Shown here piece after piece: positions 18,067-27,475 of a DNA stretch of 64,000 bases (within the stretch, counting starts at the first letter, position 1; each line of letters opens with the position of its first letter). The notes beneath the pieces were generated by a model. It was not told the origin of the DNA and did no database searches. It worked only from the letters and a program-made list of their open reading frames with translations. Made by a program: the position numbers and the translations under genes. Source of the DNA: Rhodothermales bacterium (lineage in GTDB: Bacteria; Bacteroidota; Rhodothermia; Rhodothermales; Bin80); contig CATQHT010000001.1 of assembly GCA_958296045.1 (NCBI GenBank), forward strand, positions 62,001-126,000. Direction: 5' to 3'.

Positions 18067-18516
18067 TCAGCGCGTTTCGGAGTTTTTTTTTGACAGCGCC
18101 CGGTGAAGGCTGCTGTAGTGGATGGTTACATCGAAGCGTTCGCGTATCATCTCGGCGAGGTTACGGACGCTGACGGCGCCAGGCATGGCCCAGTAACGCT
18201 CGGCAAAAGCCAGCATTTCGGGCGTAATCTTGCGGGGTCCCCGGGGCCCGGGCCGCTCTGGAATCAGGGCGTGCAGGCCACCTTCCCGGAAGGCGCGCTT
18301 GGCGCGCACACAACTAGGTACGGACATGCCGTACCGGGCCGCGACCGCTGCAAGGGTCGTGTCTTTCGTATGAGAGCGTATCATCTCGTAGCGGACTTGC
18401 AGGAGGTCTCGCGGATCGAAGAAGGGGCTGCACTCAAATAGGGGATCGGAGACCGCCTCTGGGTTCGGGTTGAGGGTTCTTGACCTCTGCAGGCGCTCGC
18501 TCTTGTCACTGGACAT
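18067..18516 (-). CDS. Helix-turn-helix protein of the serine-recombinase element
   Basis: 149 residues from ATG at 18514-18516 (MSSDKSERLQRSRT); an upstream ATG at 18579 is possible. The middle contains LAAVAARYGMSVPSCVRAKRAFREGGLHALIPERPGPRGPRKITPEMLAFAERYWA. This is the double HTH arrangement found at the N-terminus of IS630-type transposases and in free-standing HTH_29-like proteins. A third helical segment (SVRNLAEMIRERFDVTIHYSSLHRALSKK) completes the DNA-binding region, and no catalytic domain follows. It is probably an accessory DNA-binding or regulatory protein of the element. Confidence 0.75.
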   Translation of the reverse strand: MSSDKSERLQRSRTLNPNPEAVSDPLFECSPFFDPRDLLQVRYEMIRSHTKDTTLAAVAARYGMSVPSCVRAKRAFREGGLHALIPERPGPRGPRKITPEMLAFAERYWAMPGAVSVRNLAEMIRERFDVTIHYSSLHRALSKKNSETR

Positions 18517-18651
18517 GCCGTCAGGAGTAATGATCACCACGGAATATGTACGTCGCTTCGGAATGCAACCTAGGCACACAATAACGACCTACTACGGCCA
18601 AAAAACAGCTCATTGGCCACGAAGTTGCGCAATACGCGATTATGCGTTGCA

Positions 18652-18933
18652 TTAAAGGTGTTCCTCCAAAAGCGTGTCCACCAGCGACCTCAGGGCCACA
18701 AGATCGTCTGCCCGAAAGAGTGCACGGCCCGCTGAAACCCGCTCGAAGTCGTCTACCACGCGCAAGTTTGTCCACGCCCTGGGCAAACATCGTAGCGTGT
18801 TTTCATCCACAATGCAGCGCACCAGCCGCACATTGCCGGTTGTCAGGCAGTATTGGCGCGGAAATCGGCGACCAAACCATGGATGGAAAGGATGCGTGAC
18901 CTCTACCCAGTCATCCGAGCCAGAATCCGCCAT
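18652..18933 (-). CDS. DUF5372 (Y4bD/Y4pK-like) family protein
   Basis: 93 residues from an ATG at 18931-18933 ([24 protein letters not shown]). The frame is open further upstream to 19014, but the conserved block starts here. The pattern W-V-x-V-T-H-P-F-H-P-x-x-G-R-R-F, a V-R-C-I-V-D-E region, P-x-A-W-T and a C-terminal R-x-D-D-L-x-x-L-x-x-L-V helix is typical of DUF5372. Members regularly sit beside serine recombinases and HTH proteins in compact mobile elements. Function unknown; by position perhaps a recombination accessory protein. Confidence 0.78.
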   Translation of the reverse strand: MADSGSDDWVEVTHPFHPWFGRRFPRQYCLTTGNVRLVRCIVDENTLRCLPRAWTNLRVVDDFERVSAGRALFRADDLVALRSLVDTLLEEHL

Positions 18934-19024
18934 ACCCTGTCGCCGACCGGCATTCGGTAAGGATGATCCACTGGCGTGTGCTAACGATGACTCCGGCTGC
19001 TTCGCATTCGGCAACGTACGACAA

Positions 19025-19832
19025 AGCTATCGCCGAGAAGTCGATTCAGATGGTTCAGAGGCAGATCTTAGCACGGCTTCGGCATGAGCGCTTTTTGAGT
19101 CTTACCGATCTTAACACCGCCATACAACGCTTGTTGGTGGACCTCAATGCCCGGCCCTTCCAGAAGAAGAAGGGCAGCCGTCAGAGCTGGTTTGAAGAGG
19201 TGGATAAGCCGGCCCTGCGTCCGTTACCGCCAACGCCCTATCGTTATTCGGAATGGACTAGCAAGCGGAAGGTGCAGACCAATTATCATGTGGCGATCCA
19301 AAACGCCTACTACAGCGTGCCCTATAAGTACGCTGGACGCACGGTGTACGCGCTGGTGGGCGAGAATACGGTACAGATCTTCCTTGATAAGGAGGATGAT
19401 ATGGCTATTGCCTCGCATCCCCGCTCCCCCTGGAAAGGGGATTACGTGACGATAGAGGACCACATGGCCTCTCATCACCGCGCGTACAGCTCTTGGACAC
19501 CGGAGCGATTCATACGCTGGGCCGCCACATTCGGGCCCAACACGCAGACGCTTATTGAAGCGAACTTCGGCCGTTTCCGCATCCCCGAGCAGTGCTACGT
19601 GCGTTGCAGAAGCCTGCTGAACCTAGCTAAGAAGCATGGCGCACCAGTCATGGAGCAGGCCGCTGATGAGGCGCTCGAGCGCGGAAGGCTCAGCTATCCC
19701 GCGGTCAAAGAAATCATTAACCAGATTGTTCGCAAACGCGGCACCAAGCAGCACCGCACTGTGGATCACGACAACATTCGCGGCGCCACCTATTACGGCT
19801 CCGCATCAACCCAAGGAGGAGACCCATGTTAA
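19025..19832 (+). pseudogene. istA: istA transposase of IS21-1, part 2 of 2
   Basis: C-terminal 270 codons of istA: the Glu-containing helix ([56 protein letters not shown]) and the IstA C-terminal domain ([28 protein letters not shown]). The end reads [15 protein letters not shown]. The stop overlaps the istB start by 7 bases. In frame with 14957-15729 after removal of 15730-19024. Broken at present, so IS21-1 cannot supply its own IstA. Confidence 0.88.
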
Positions 19833-20584
19833 TCCATCCCATCGTAGCTAAGCTTGAACACATGCGCCTGGTTGGCATGGCCAGCGCTTTGCGAGATCAG
19901 CTCGTGACCCCAGATATGGCCGAGTTCGACTTTGAGGAACGCCTGGGACTGATGGTCGATGCCGAGATGGCACGGCGCGAATCACGTCGCTTGAATCTGA
20001 GACTCGGGCGCGCTAAGCTAAAGTGTCAAGCAAGTATGGCCGACGTCGACTACGGAAAGGGGCGTGGCCTCAGCAAACGACTCATGCTGCATCTGGCCAG
20101 CTGTCAGTGGATTCAGCGGCATGAAAATGTCATCATTACCGGCGCGACAGGCACGGGCAAGACCTACTTGGCCTGTGCGCTGGCTCATAAGGCATGCCTA
20201 GAAAACTACCGGGCACAATACCACCGCCTTTCGCGACTCTTACAGGATATGCACCTCGGGCGCGCCGATGATACCGATCGGAAACTCCTGCGTAAGATGT
20301 CAAAGATCGATGTATTGATCACCGACGACTGGGGTACCAGCGAAGTGAACGTCACGCAACAACGCTACCTCTTGGAGCTGTTCGACGACCGATACCAGAG
20401 CCGGTCCACCATCGCGACCAGCCAAGTCCCCGTGGAACAATGGCACGACACCATGGAAGATCCTACCTTGGCCGATGCCATCCTTGACCGACTGGTTCAC
20501 AATGCACACCACATCTCACTCAAGGGTGAATCCATGCGCAAAACACACGCCCTGCGGAGCATCAAACCCTACGACCAGGCATGA
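19826..20584 (+). CDS. istB: IstB ATP-binding helper of IS21-1
   Basis: 252 residues. A strong site AAGGAGGAG precedes the ATG at 19826, which overlaps the istA stop. AAA+ ATPase motifs: Walker A GATGTGKT (about residues 108-115), Walker B VLITDDWG, and a sensor region [13 protein letters not shown]; the C-terminus [23 protein letters not shown] is the IstB signature. IstB assembles on target DNA and stimulates IstA. It is intact here although its istA partner is broken. About 45% residue similarity to the other istB (27476-28255) is apparent by eye, so the two IS21 elements are distinct species. Confidence 0.93.
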   Translation: MLIHPIVAKLEHMRLVGMASALRDQLVTPDMAEFDFEERLGLMVDAEMARRESRRLNLRLGRAKLKCQASMADVDYGKGRGLSKRLMLHLASCQWIQRHENVIITGATGTGKTYLACALAHKACLENYRAQYHRLSRLLQDMHLGRADDTDRKLLRKMSKIDVLITDDWGTSEVNVTQQRYLLELFDDRYQSRSTIATSQVPVEQWHDTMEDPTLADAILDRLVHNAHHISLKGESMRKTHALRSIKPYDQA

Positions 20585-20693
20585 CACATACACATGTGTG
20601 CAAAGGCCGATTTCGTGCCCCTGACGCAAGACGTAGGGTGGCGCGCTTGAAGCCGGAATTGGTGGCGCAGTGGATCGGAATAGGCACCCAAGG

Positions 20694-21962
20694 CGATAGA
20701 CGTACACCAGAATCGTGGACTAACGCGGTGAGGTTGACCTCAAAAAGACAGATTTCGGGCCTTAGCGATGACAATTACGCATACCTATCCCACTACACGT
20801 GGCACTACAACCGCAATTCTGTGCGCCGGTGAAGCCAGTTAGCACACAAGTCGCGTCATTTGGTCGATCGTCAATGCGAGTATGCCGAACCCAAGATGAC
20901 ATAGCACCTTCGCATGACCACGTACGCGAATATGGCGACCGCCATATTCGTCCTTGAGACGACCAAAGACGCGCTCGACGGTCGAACGCTCGTTGTAGCG
21001 TACGCGCTCTGGTGGTACCCATCCGGCCGCACGCTGTGCCTTCGCCTCACGCTTTTTCGCCGCCTTACGTGCGCGTGTACGCGGGTTCGCATCAATGATC
21101 GGCACATGCCCAAGACGCTCGCTGTGAAGGCGTATCTCCTTCGCATCATAGGCGCTATCCATCACATCATACAAATTCGTGACCCGCTTCGCAGACTTCG
21201 TAGCCAAGGGAATGGCCACCTGGCTATCATGCACCGACGCAGATGTCACCAGGTAGCTGATTGGTACGCCCCCGTCGGCCACGTCTGCATGCAGCTTATA
21301 GCCGTTCCAGCTCTGCCGGTAGCCCTTAGCATTGCGCTTAGCGCCTCGGTTACACTCCCCGGGCAAATCTTCTTCCATCTCCGGCAGACTCATGTCCAAC
21401 TGACGTACAAGGCGTCGTTGCTCTTTTGGAGGTGTTTCTCCCTTACGCGGTTGACCATGCGTGTCTTTGGCCAGCGCGGACTTCTTCGTAGCAGGGCGCT
21501 CGCGCGCCTTAATCGCCGTAGAATCACGTGAAAGATGTCCGACGATCTCTCCTTCGTAGGACTCGTCGATCAGTGCACGATGCACCTGATCGGGCAGACA
21601 CGACTGCGCAAACTCCCCGAACGCCCGTGAAAAGGTCGACTCGCTGGGAACCTCGTGTAGATGCGTCCACCCACAGATGCGGCGCAGCTGTGGGTCCGAG
21701 CGAATCCGTTCGATCAGCGCGCGTGTCGTATCGATGTTGTAAACCGCCTTAGCAACAAACGCCCGCGCAAGCGCCGCACGACTCTTCCGCGGACGCCCGC
21801 GCAAGCCCTTCGAATCATCGTCAATAAAGCGCTCAACGCGAGCGATCTCCAACACGCCCAGTAGCTTCTTCTGCGGCGCGGTCAGAGAACCGAGCAGCTC
21901 CTCCGCAAAGCAGAAGAGCATCATTTGGCGACTTATCCAAGAACATAGGTAATATCAAAAAG
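20694..21962. mobile_element. ISX copy 2, middle segment with transposase
   Basis: Matches 5903-7171 of copy 1 over 1269 bases with few substitutions. Left neighbour is the IS21-1 target duplication, right neighbour the IS110-1 array joined at the same AG as in copy 1. Confidence 0.9.
20839..21924 (-). CDS. IS5-like DDE transposase of ISX copy 2
   Basis: 361 codons, near-identical to the transposase at 6048-7133 with the same DDE residues (LSRDSTAIKARE, DVMDSAYDAKE, YNERSTVERVFGRLK). Here it begins with two ATG codons (21919-21924). Differences are scattered single residues, for example MLFCF for MLFSF and HLHE for HQHE. The reading frame is intact, so this copy may supply transposase for both ISX copies. 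Its upstream region now consists of the IS110-1 array rather than the native 385-base ISX end. Confidence 0.9.
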   Translation of the reverse strand: MMLFCFAEELLGSLTAPQKKLLGVLEIARVERFIDDDSKGLRGRPRKSRAALARAFVAKAVYNIDTTRALIERIRSDPQLRRICGWTHLHEVPSESTFSRAFGEFAQSCLPDQVHRALIDESYEGEIVGHLSRDSTAIKARERPATKKSALAKDTHGQPRKGETPPKEQRRLVRQLDMSLPEMEEDLPGECNRGAKRNAKGYRQSWNGYKLHADVADGGVPISYLVTSASVHDSQVAIPLATKSAKRVTNLYDVMDSAYDAKEIRLHSERLGHVPIIDANPRTRARKAAKKREAKAQRAAGWVPPERVRYNERSTVERVFGRLKDEYGGRHIRVRGHAKVLCHLGFGILALTIDQMTRLVC

Positions 21963-22021
21963 GGCGGTCGCGCTGTCTGGCGCGTATACGGTTCAGGTTT
22001 CACCAAACAAGGAGGCACGTT

Positions 22022-23092
22022 ATGAGGCAGGTAGTCTACTTCGGCTTGGATGCCCATGTCCGCAACAGCGCTCTGGCGGCGGTGGGGATGGATGGCAACT
22101 TCTTCATGAGCGAGCAGCTCAGGACACGCGATGTGTCGATAGTGAGTCGCATTGTTGCGGTAGATGCTAAGGAAAAGATCTTGGCCCTGCAGGAGTCCAC
22201 ATTAGCTGCGTGGCTGGCAGGCATGCTGCGTGGTTACGTGGATAAGCTGGTGGTCTGTGATCCACGCCACAATGCGCTGATTAGCAAGAGTGCGAACAAG
22301 GACGACTTAGCGGATGCGTTCCGCTTGGCCCGTCTGCTGCGGATGGGTGAGCTGCGACCGGTCTATCACTCGGATCATCAACACCGTGCCACCTTCAAGG
22401 CTATCGCGCAGCAATATCTCAAGCTGCGCGATAGCCAACGCAGTCTGAAGACCATCATAAAGGCGAAGTATCGGAGAGCGGGTGTCTTGCGCGTAGACGG
22501 GACAACGGTTTTCAGCGCGGCACACCGCAAGAGTTTTTTGGAGCAGCTGCCGAACGCTCCCACTCGTGAGATGGTATCGGATGATTATGATGTGCTGGAT
22601 TCAACAATCGCGGCGCAGCAGAAGGCGCAAGACCGGATGATCCGAGAGGGCAGACGGTACCCAGAGATTCAGCAGTTCATGAAGATGCCCGGAGTGGGAC
22701 CGATCAGTGCTCATGTCTTTGATGCGTTCATTCAGACGCCGCACCGTTTTGCGACCAAGCAGCGGCTTTGGCGCTACTGCAGGCTGGGCATTCGCACACG
22801 CAGTTCTGCTGGCAAGCCGCTGGCGTATAAACGCCTGGATCGCTCGGGCAATGGCGAGCTCAAGGCCCTTAGCTATCGCGCCTGGATGAACGGCATACGC
22901 GGCGGTAAGGACTCGAATGAGGTGAAGCGCTTTTTTGAGGCCTCGCTGGATCGCACGAACAACCGCACACATGCGCGCCTGAATACGCAGCGCAAGATTC
23001 TGGCCGTGCTGTGGACCATCTGGAGAAAACAGACAGCCTACGACCCCAACCTCTTCTTTCCATTGACCCCAACCGCACAAGCGGTCTGCTGA
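22022..23092 (+). CDS. IS110-family transposase, array unit B
   Basis: 356 residues, the same as copies C and D and nearly the same as copy A (differences include GNFFMSEQLRTRDVS for GNLFMSKQLRTRELS). RuvC-like Asp in VYFGLDAHV, Asp pair in ANKDDLADAFRL, transposase_20 motif MPGVGPISAHVFDAF and the RTRSSAGK Ser segment are all intact. The AAGGAGG ribosome site precedes the ATG. This unit keeps the ISX flank on its left, so it occupies the original insertion site. With C and D it gives three identical genes in a row. Confidence 0.93.
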   Translation: MRQVVYFGLDAHVRNSALAAVGMDGNFFMSEQLRTRDVSIVSRIVAVDAKEKILALQESTLAAWLAGMLRGYVDKLVVCDPRHNALISKSANKDDLADAFRLARLLRMGELRPVYHSDHQHRATFKAIAQQYLKLRDSQRSLKTIIKAKYRRAGVLRVDGTTVFSAAHRKSFLEQLPNAPTREMVSDDYDVLDSTIAAQQKAQDRMIREGRRYPEIQQFMKMPGVGPISAHVFDAFIQTPHRFATKQRLWRYCRLGIRTRSSAGKPLAYKRLDRSGNGELKALSYRAWMNGIRGGKDSNEVKRFFEASLDRTNNRTHARLNTQRKILAVLWTIWRKQTAYDPNLFFPLTPTAQAVC

Positions 23093-23465
23093 GCCATTAG
23101 CAGCAGCGAAGGCCTTGTGCATGGCAGCCGCGACAGGCGGATACGGGTAGCCGGGAAATGCTCCACACCGAGTATAAATGCCGTACGGTAAGTTCGAAAC
23201 ATAGCGTAGCACCCCGGCCTCCATGCCCCATATGACTATAGATCCCATTAGTGGGAATCTCACAAACGAGCCTGGCAATCGAAAAGCCCTACCAACCGTC
23301 ATGCACATCCGTTACCCCGCTGGCTACCAGCCCATGCACTGACCCCTCGCCTACGCACGGCTCTACTGCAGATGCGGTCCTGACCGGGAGTCACGCGCGA
23401 CCTGAAAAATCTCGCCCATTTTTCAGGATGGGGGACCTATGGGCTTGACTTTCTTTTTGAAACGA
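23093..23465 (+). ncRNA. IS110-1 unit B 3' noncoding end: candidate bridge/seek RNA
   Basis: 373 noncoding bases, the prototype for all array units. Hairpins: GCCGGG/CCCCGGC with inner TGCT/AGCA around 23151-23220; GATCCCA-TTAG-TGGGAATC around 23242-23262; CCTGAAAAAT...ATTTTTCAGG at 23401-23427. Between the second and third hairpins lies a mostly unpaired-looking stretch that could hold the recognition loops. RNA ends and loops are not provable from sequence alone. Confidence 0.5.
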
Positions 23466-23525
23466 GGGCGGTCGCGCTGTCTGGCGCGTATACGGTTCAG
23501 GTTTCACCAAACAAGGAGGCACGTT

Positions 23526-24596
23526 ATGAGGCAGGTAGTCTACTTCGGCTTGGATGCCCATGTCCGCAACAGCGCTCTGGCGGCGGTGGGGATGGATGGC
23601 AACTTCTTCATGAGCGAGCAGCTCAGGACACGCGATGTGTCGATAGTGAGTCGCATTGTTGCGGTAGATGCTAAGGAAAAGATCTTGGCCCTGCAGGAGT
23701 CCACATTAGCTGCGTGGCTGGCAGGCATGCTGCGTGGTTACGTGGATAAGCTGGTGGTCTGTGATCCACGCCACAATGCGCTGATTAGCAAGAGTGCGAA
23801 CAAGGACGACTTAGCGGATGCGTTCCGCTTGGCCCGTCTGCTGCGGATGGGTGAGCTGCGACCGGTCTATCACTCGGATCATCAACACCGTGCCACCTTC
23901 AAGGCTATCGCGCAGCAATATCTCAAGCTGCGCGATAGCCAACGCAGTCTGAAGACCATCATAAAGGCGAAGTATCGGAGAGCGGGTGTCTTGCGCGTAG
24001 ACGGGACAACGGTTTTCAGCGCGGCACACCGCAAGAGTTTTTTGGAGCAGCTGCCGAACGCTCCCACTCGTGAGATGGTATCGGATGATTATGATGTGCT
24101 GGATTCAACAATCGCGGCGCAGCAGAAGGCGCAAGACCGGATGATCCGAGAGGGCAGACGGTACCCAGAGATTCAGCAGTTCATGAAGATGCCCGGAGTG
24201 GGACCGATCAGTGCTCATGTCTTTGATGCGTTCATTCAGACGCCGCACCGTTTTGCGACCAAGCAGCGGCTTTGGCGCTACTGCAGGCTGGGCATTCGCA
24301 CACGCAGTTCTGCTGGCAAGCCGCTGGCGTATAAACGCCTGGATCGCTCGGGCAATGGCGAGCTCAAGGCCCTTAGCTATCGCGCCTGGATGAACGGCAT
24401 ACGCGGCGGTAAGGACTCGAATGAGGTGAAGCGCTTTTTTGAGGCCTCGCTGGATCGCACGAACAACCGCACACATGCGCGCCTGAATACGCAGCGCAAG
24501 ATTCTGGCCGTGCTGTGGACCATCTGGAGAAAACAGACAGCCTACGACCCCAACCTCTTCTTTCCATTGACCCCAACCGCACAAGCGGTCTGCTGA
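23526..24596 (+). CDS. IS110-family transposase, array unit C
   Basis: Identical in protein sequence to unit B, starting at the ATG 1504 bases downstream. A longer open frame begins at 23439 inside the preceding unit's right end, but the AAGGAGG site fixes the start at 23526. Because its upstream DNA is the RE-LE junction of the array, not the ISX flank, it has the promoter context of a circular or tandem intermediate. IS110-type junctions often form a stronger promoter; I see no unambiguous -35/-10 pair here. Confidence 0.93.
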   Translation: MRQVVYFGLDAHVRNSALAAVGMDGNFFMSEQLRTRDVSIVSRIVAVDAKEKILALQESTLAAWLAGMLRGYVDKLVVCDPRHNALISKSANKDDLADAFRLARLLRMGELRPVYHSDHQHRATFKAIAQQYLKLRDSQRSLKTIIKAKYRRAGVLRVDGTTVFSAAHRKSFLEQLPNAPTREMVSDDYDVLDSTIAAQQKAQDRMIREGRRYPEIQQFMKMPGVGPISAHVFDAFIQTPHRFATKQRLWRYCRLGIRTRSSAGKPLAYKRLDRSGNGELKALSYRAWMNGIRGGKDSNEVKRFFEASLDRTNNRTHARLNTQRKILAVLWTIWRKQTAYDPNLFFPLTPTAQAVC

Positions 24597-24969
24597 GCCA
24601 TTAGCAGCAGCGAAGGCCTTGTGCATGGCAGCCGCGACAGGCGGATACGGGTAGCCGGGAAATGCTCCACACCGAGTATAAATGCCGTACGGTAAGTTCG
24701 AAACATAGCGTAGCACCCCGGCCTCCATGCCCCATATGACTATAGATCCCATTAGTGGGAATCTCACAAACGAGCCTGGCAATCGAAAAGCCCTACCAAC
24801 CGTCATGCACATCCGTTACCCCGCTGGCTACCAGCCCATGCACTGACCCCTCGCCTACGCACGGCTCTACTGCAGATGCGGTCCTGACCGGGAGTCACGC
24901 GCGACCTGAAAAATCTCGCCCATTTTTCAGGATGGGGGACCTATGGGCTTGACTTTCTTTTTGAAACGA
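24597..24969 (+). ncRNA. IS110-1 unit C 3' noncoding end: candidate bridge/seek RNA
   Basis: Same 373-base sequence as unit B, with the CCTGAAAAAT/ATTTTTCAGG hairpin at 24905-24931 and the same right end GAAACGAG before the next unit. Confidence 0.5.
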
Positions 24970-25029
24970 GGGCGGTCGCGCTGTCTGGCGCGTATACGGT
25001 TCAGGTTTCACCAAACAAGGAGGCACGTT

Positions 25030-26806
25030 ATGAGGCAGGTAGTCTACTTCGGCTTGGATGCCCATGTCCGCAACAGCGCTCTGGCGGCGGTGGGGATGGA
25101 TGGCAACTTCTTCATGAGCGAGCAGCTCAGGACACGCGATGTGTCGATAGTGAGTCGCATTGTTGCGGTAGATGCTAAGGAAAAGATCTTGGCCCTGCAG
25201 GAGTCCACATTAGCTGCGTGGCTGGCAGGCATGCTGCGTGGTTACGTGGATAAGCTGGTGGTCTGTGATCCACGCCACAATGCGCTGATTAGCAAGAGTG
25301 CGAACAAGGACGACTTAGCGGATGCGTTCCGCTTGGCCCGTCTGCTGCGGATGGGTGAGCTGCGACCGGTCTATCACTCGGATCATCAACACCGTGCCAC
25401 CTTCAAGGCTATCGCGCAGCAATATCTCAAGCTGCGCGATAGCCAACGCAGTCTGAAGACCATCATAAAGGCGAAGTATCGGAGAGCGGGTGTCTTGCGC
25501 GTAGACGGGACAACGGTTTTCAGCGCGGCACACCGCAAGAGTTTTTTGGAGCAGCTGCCGAACGCTCCCACTCGTGAGATGGTATCGGATGTGCGCCAGG
25601 CTAACTGGTGCCAGTACAGGGAGTGAAAGTCTCCCGATGTGAAGGACTAACCATCCACGCATCTCCTCGAGCCGTGCGTCGGTACCCGCGAGGGTGCAGG
25701 CGAAGCGTCGGTAGAGGTGCGGGTGGGCAGGGCTAATGAGCACCGAAAATATCATCGTCCGGGACGCCGAGGGTTTCTTCGTGGTCGAAGGCAACACCTT
25801 CTTTGCCGTTAATGGTGAGGCGGAGGAGGGTCCCGCGGTGTCCAAGAACCCAGGCACGCACGTACGTACTGCATCGGGACCTGGGAGGTCTCTCCACTAC
25901 CCATCCCTTCGGGGAGGGTCGCCAAAGCGTAGGCTAAATGCCGATCGGAGGATGTACGGTGGAGAGAAGTCAGATGCGACCATAGTAGCTATGAAGCCAG
26001 CGAACAACGCGTGGATGACCACGGGGCGGAGCCGGTGGAGCCAAGGGTCGCACCCAAGGGGAAAGCGGGAAGCTGGATTCATGCCGGACTCTGGGCCGGA
26101 TTACGTGGATCTGTCCAAGAGCTGTGGACTCAGTGCCACAGTCGGGGCGCAGGTGTACCGCTTACGGCTGGAGGTGGGGTTTCCCCACTTCCTAACGTCA
26201 TGCGCGGGAGCGCGACCTGCGGGAAGAGCCGTGTGCGTTAACGCGCACGCACGGATCTGTGCGGGGCCCCAGGGGAAACCCTGGGGCTACCGCGATGATT
26301 ATGATGTGCTGGATTCAACAATCGCGGCGCAGCAGAAGGCGCAAGACCGGATGATCCGAGAGGGCAGACGGTACCCAGAGATTCAGCAGTTCATGAAGAT
26401 GCCCGGAGTGGGACCGATCAGTGCTCATGTCTTTGATGCGTTCATTCAGACGCCGCACCGTTTTGCGACCAAGCAGCGGCTTTGGCGCTACTGCAGGCTG
26501 GGCATTCGCACACGCAGTTCTGCTGGCAAGCCGCTGGCGTATAAACGCCTGGATCGCTCGGGCAATGGCGAGCTCAAGGCCCTTAGCTATCGCGCCTGGA
26601 TGAACGGCATACGCGGCGGTAAGGACTCGAATGAGGTGAAGCGCTTTTTTGAGGCCTCGCTGGATCGCACGAACAACCGCACACATGCGCGCCTGAATAC
26701 GCAGCGCAAGATTCTGGCCGTGCTGTGGACCATCTGGAGAAAACAGACAGCCTACGACCCCAACCTCTTCTTTCCATTGACCCCAACCGCACAAGCGGTC
26801 TGCTGA
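25030..26806 (+). CDS. IS110-family transposase, array unit D, interrupted by a group II intron
   Basis: Exons 25030-25590 (561 bases) and 26297-26806 (510 bases) add to 1071 bases, the exact length of the uninterrupted gene. They join ...GTATCGGAT to GATTATGATG as in the other copies. The insertion point is after codon 187, between the RuvC-like and transposase_20 domains. Without splicing the protein stops at 25626 after eleven intron-encoded residues (VRQANWCQYRE). A downstream frame starting inside the intron at 25736 is not a real start. If the intron splices, a full 356-residue transposase identical to B and C results. Confidence 0.9.
25591..26296 (+). ncRNA. ORF-less group II intron in IS110-1 unit D
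   Basis: 706 bases beginning GTGCGCC (group II 5' consensus GUGYG) and ending ...CTACCGCGAT (3' AY). Domain V is at 26226-26257: GAGCCGTG pairs with CACGGATC, with the AGC triad, a 2-base CG bulge, an upper TGCG/CGCA helix and a short loop. Domain VI follows (GCGG...GCCCCAGGG-GAAA-CCCTGGGGC...CCGC) with an unpaired A at 26289, seven bases before the 3' end, the expected branch point. No reverse transcriptase/maturase frame exists inside, so splicing or mobility would need help in trans. GTCCGG at 25757-25762 could pair with the 5' exon end TCGGAT as EBS1/IBS1 (tentative). Confidence 0.9.
26226..26257 (+). ncRNA. Group II intron domain V
   Basis: 32-base hairpin: lower helix of eight positions, CG bulge, upper helix of four, short loop. 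Contains the catalytic AGC in GAGCCG. One G.A mismatch in the lower helix. Confidence 0.88.
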
Positions 26807-27179
26807 GCCATTAGCAGCAGCGAAGGCCTTGTGCATGGCAGCCGCGACAGGCGGATACGGGTAGCCGGGAAATGCTCCACACCGAGTATAAATGCCGTAC
26901 GGTAAGTTCGAAACATAGCGTAGCACCCCGGCCTCCATGCCCCATATGACTATAGATCCCATTAGTGGGAATCTCACAAACGAGCCTGGCAATCGAAAAG
27001 CCCTACCAACCGTCATGCACATCCGTTACCCCGCTGGCTACCAGCCCATGCACTGACCCCTCGCCTACGCACGGCTCTACTGCAGATGCGGTCCTGACCG
27101 GGAGTCACGCGCGACCTGAAAAATCTCGCCCATTTTTCAGGATGGGGGACCTATGGGCTTAACTTTCTTTTTGAAACGA
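26807..27179 (+). ncRNA. IS110-1 unit D 3' noncoding end: candidate bridge/seek RNA
   Basis: Same 373-base end as B and C except for the diagnostic change to GGGCTTAACTTTC near 27157-27169, shared with all short units. It is therefore the likely parent of the short array. Confidence 0.5.
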
Positions 27180-27475
27180 GCGCAAGATTCTGGCCGTGCT
27201 GTGGACCATCTGGAGAAAACAGACAGCCTACGACCCCAACCTCTTCTTTCCATTGACCCCAACCGCACAAGCGGTCTGCTGAGCCATTAGCAGCAGCGAA
27301 GGCCTTGTGCATGGCAGCCGCGACAGGCGGATACGGGTAGCTGCATATTCCACGAAAAAAAACCACTCGTTCCACGGTATGGCGACCACCGATTCCACGG
27401 TTAATCGACCACCTGATTCGGCGTGCTGAGTCCGCGCTGGATAGCGCTGCATCGTGACTGTTCTGGGTACCATTT

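Larger units (their letters stand above)
15730..19019 (-). mobile_element. Serine-recombinase element with DUF5372 gene (y4bABCD-like), inserted in istA
   Basis: About 3.29 kb, bounded by the repeated pentamer GACAA (15725-15729 and 19020-19024); one copy restores istA in frame. It carries a large serine recombinase, a short ORF, an HTH protein and a DUF5372 protein, all on the minus strand. This set recalls the y4bA/B/C/D elements of Rhizobium NGR234. I find no obvious terminal inverted repeat, as expected for an element moved by a serine recombinase. Confidence 0.75.
14774..20686 (+). mobile_element. IS21-1 (istA split by a serine-recombinase element)
   Basis: Starts TGCATATTCCGAT and ends ATCGGAATAGGCA, matching inverted ends with further GCGCCACC/GGTGGCGC repeats inside. 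The 7-base target duplication CCCAAGG is at 14767-14773 and 20687-20693, within the IS21 range of 4-8. Carries istA in two pieces and istB. Without the inserted recombinase element it would be about 2.6 kb, the usual IS21 size. Confidence 0.92.

Noticed and set aside
25736-26806. 356-codon frame starting inside the group II intron
   Set aside because: Its first 187 codons are intron sequence and the length match with the transposase is coincidental; the exons join across the intron.
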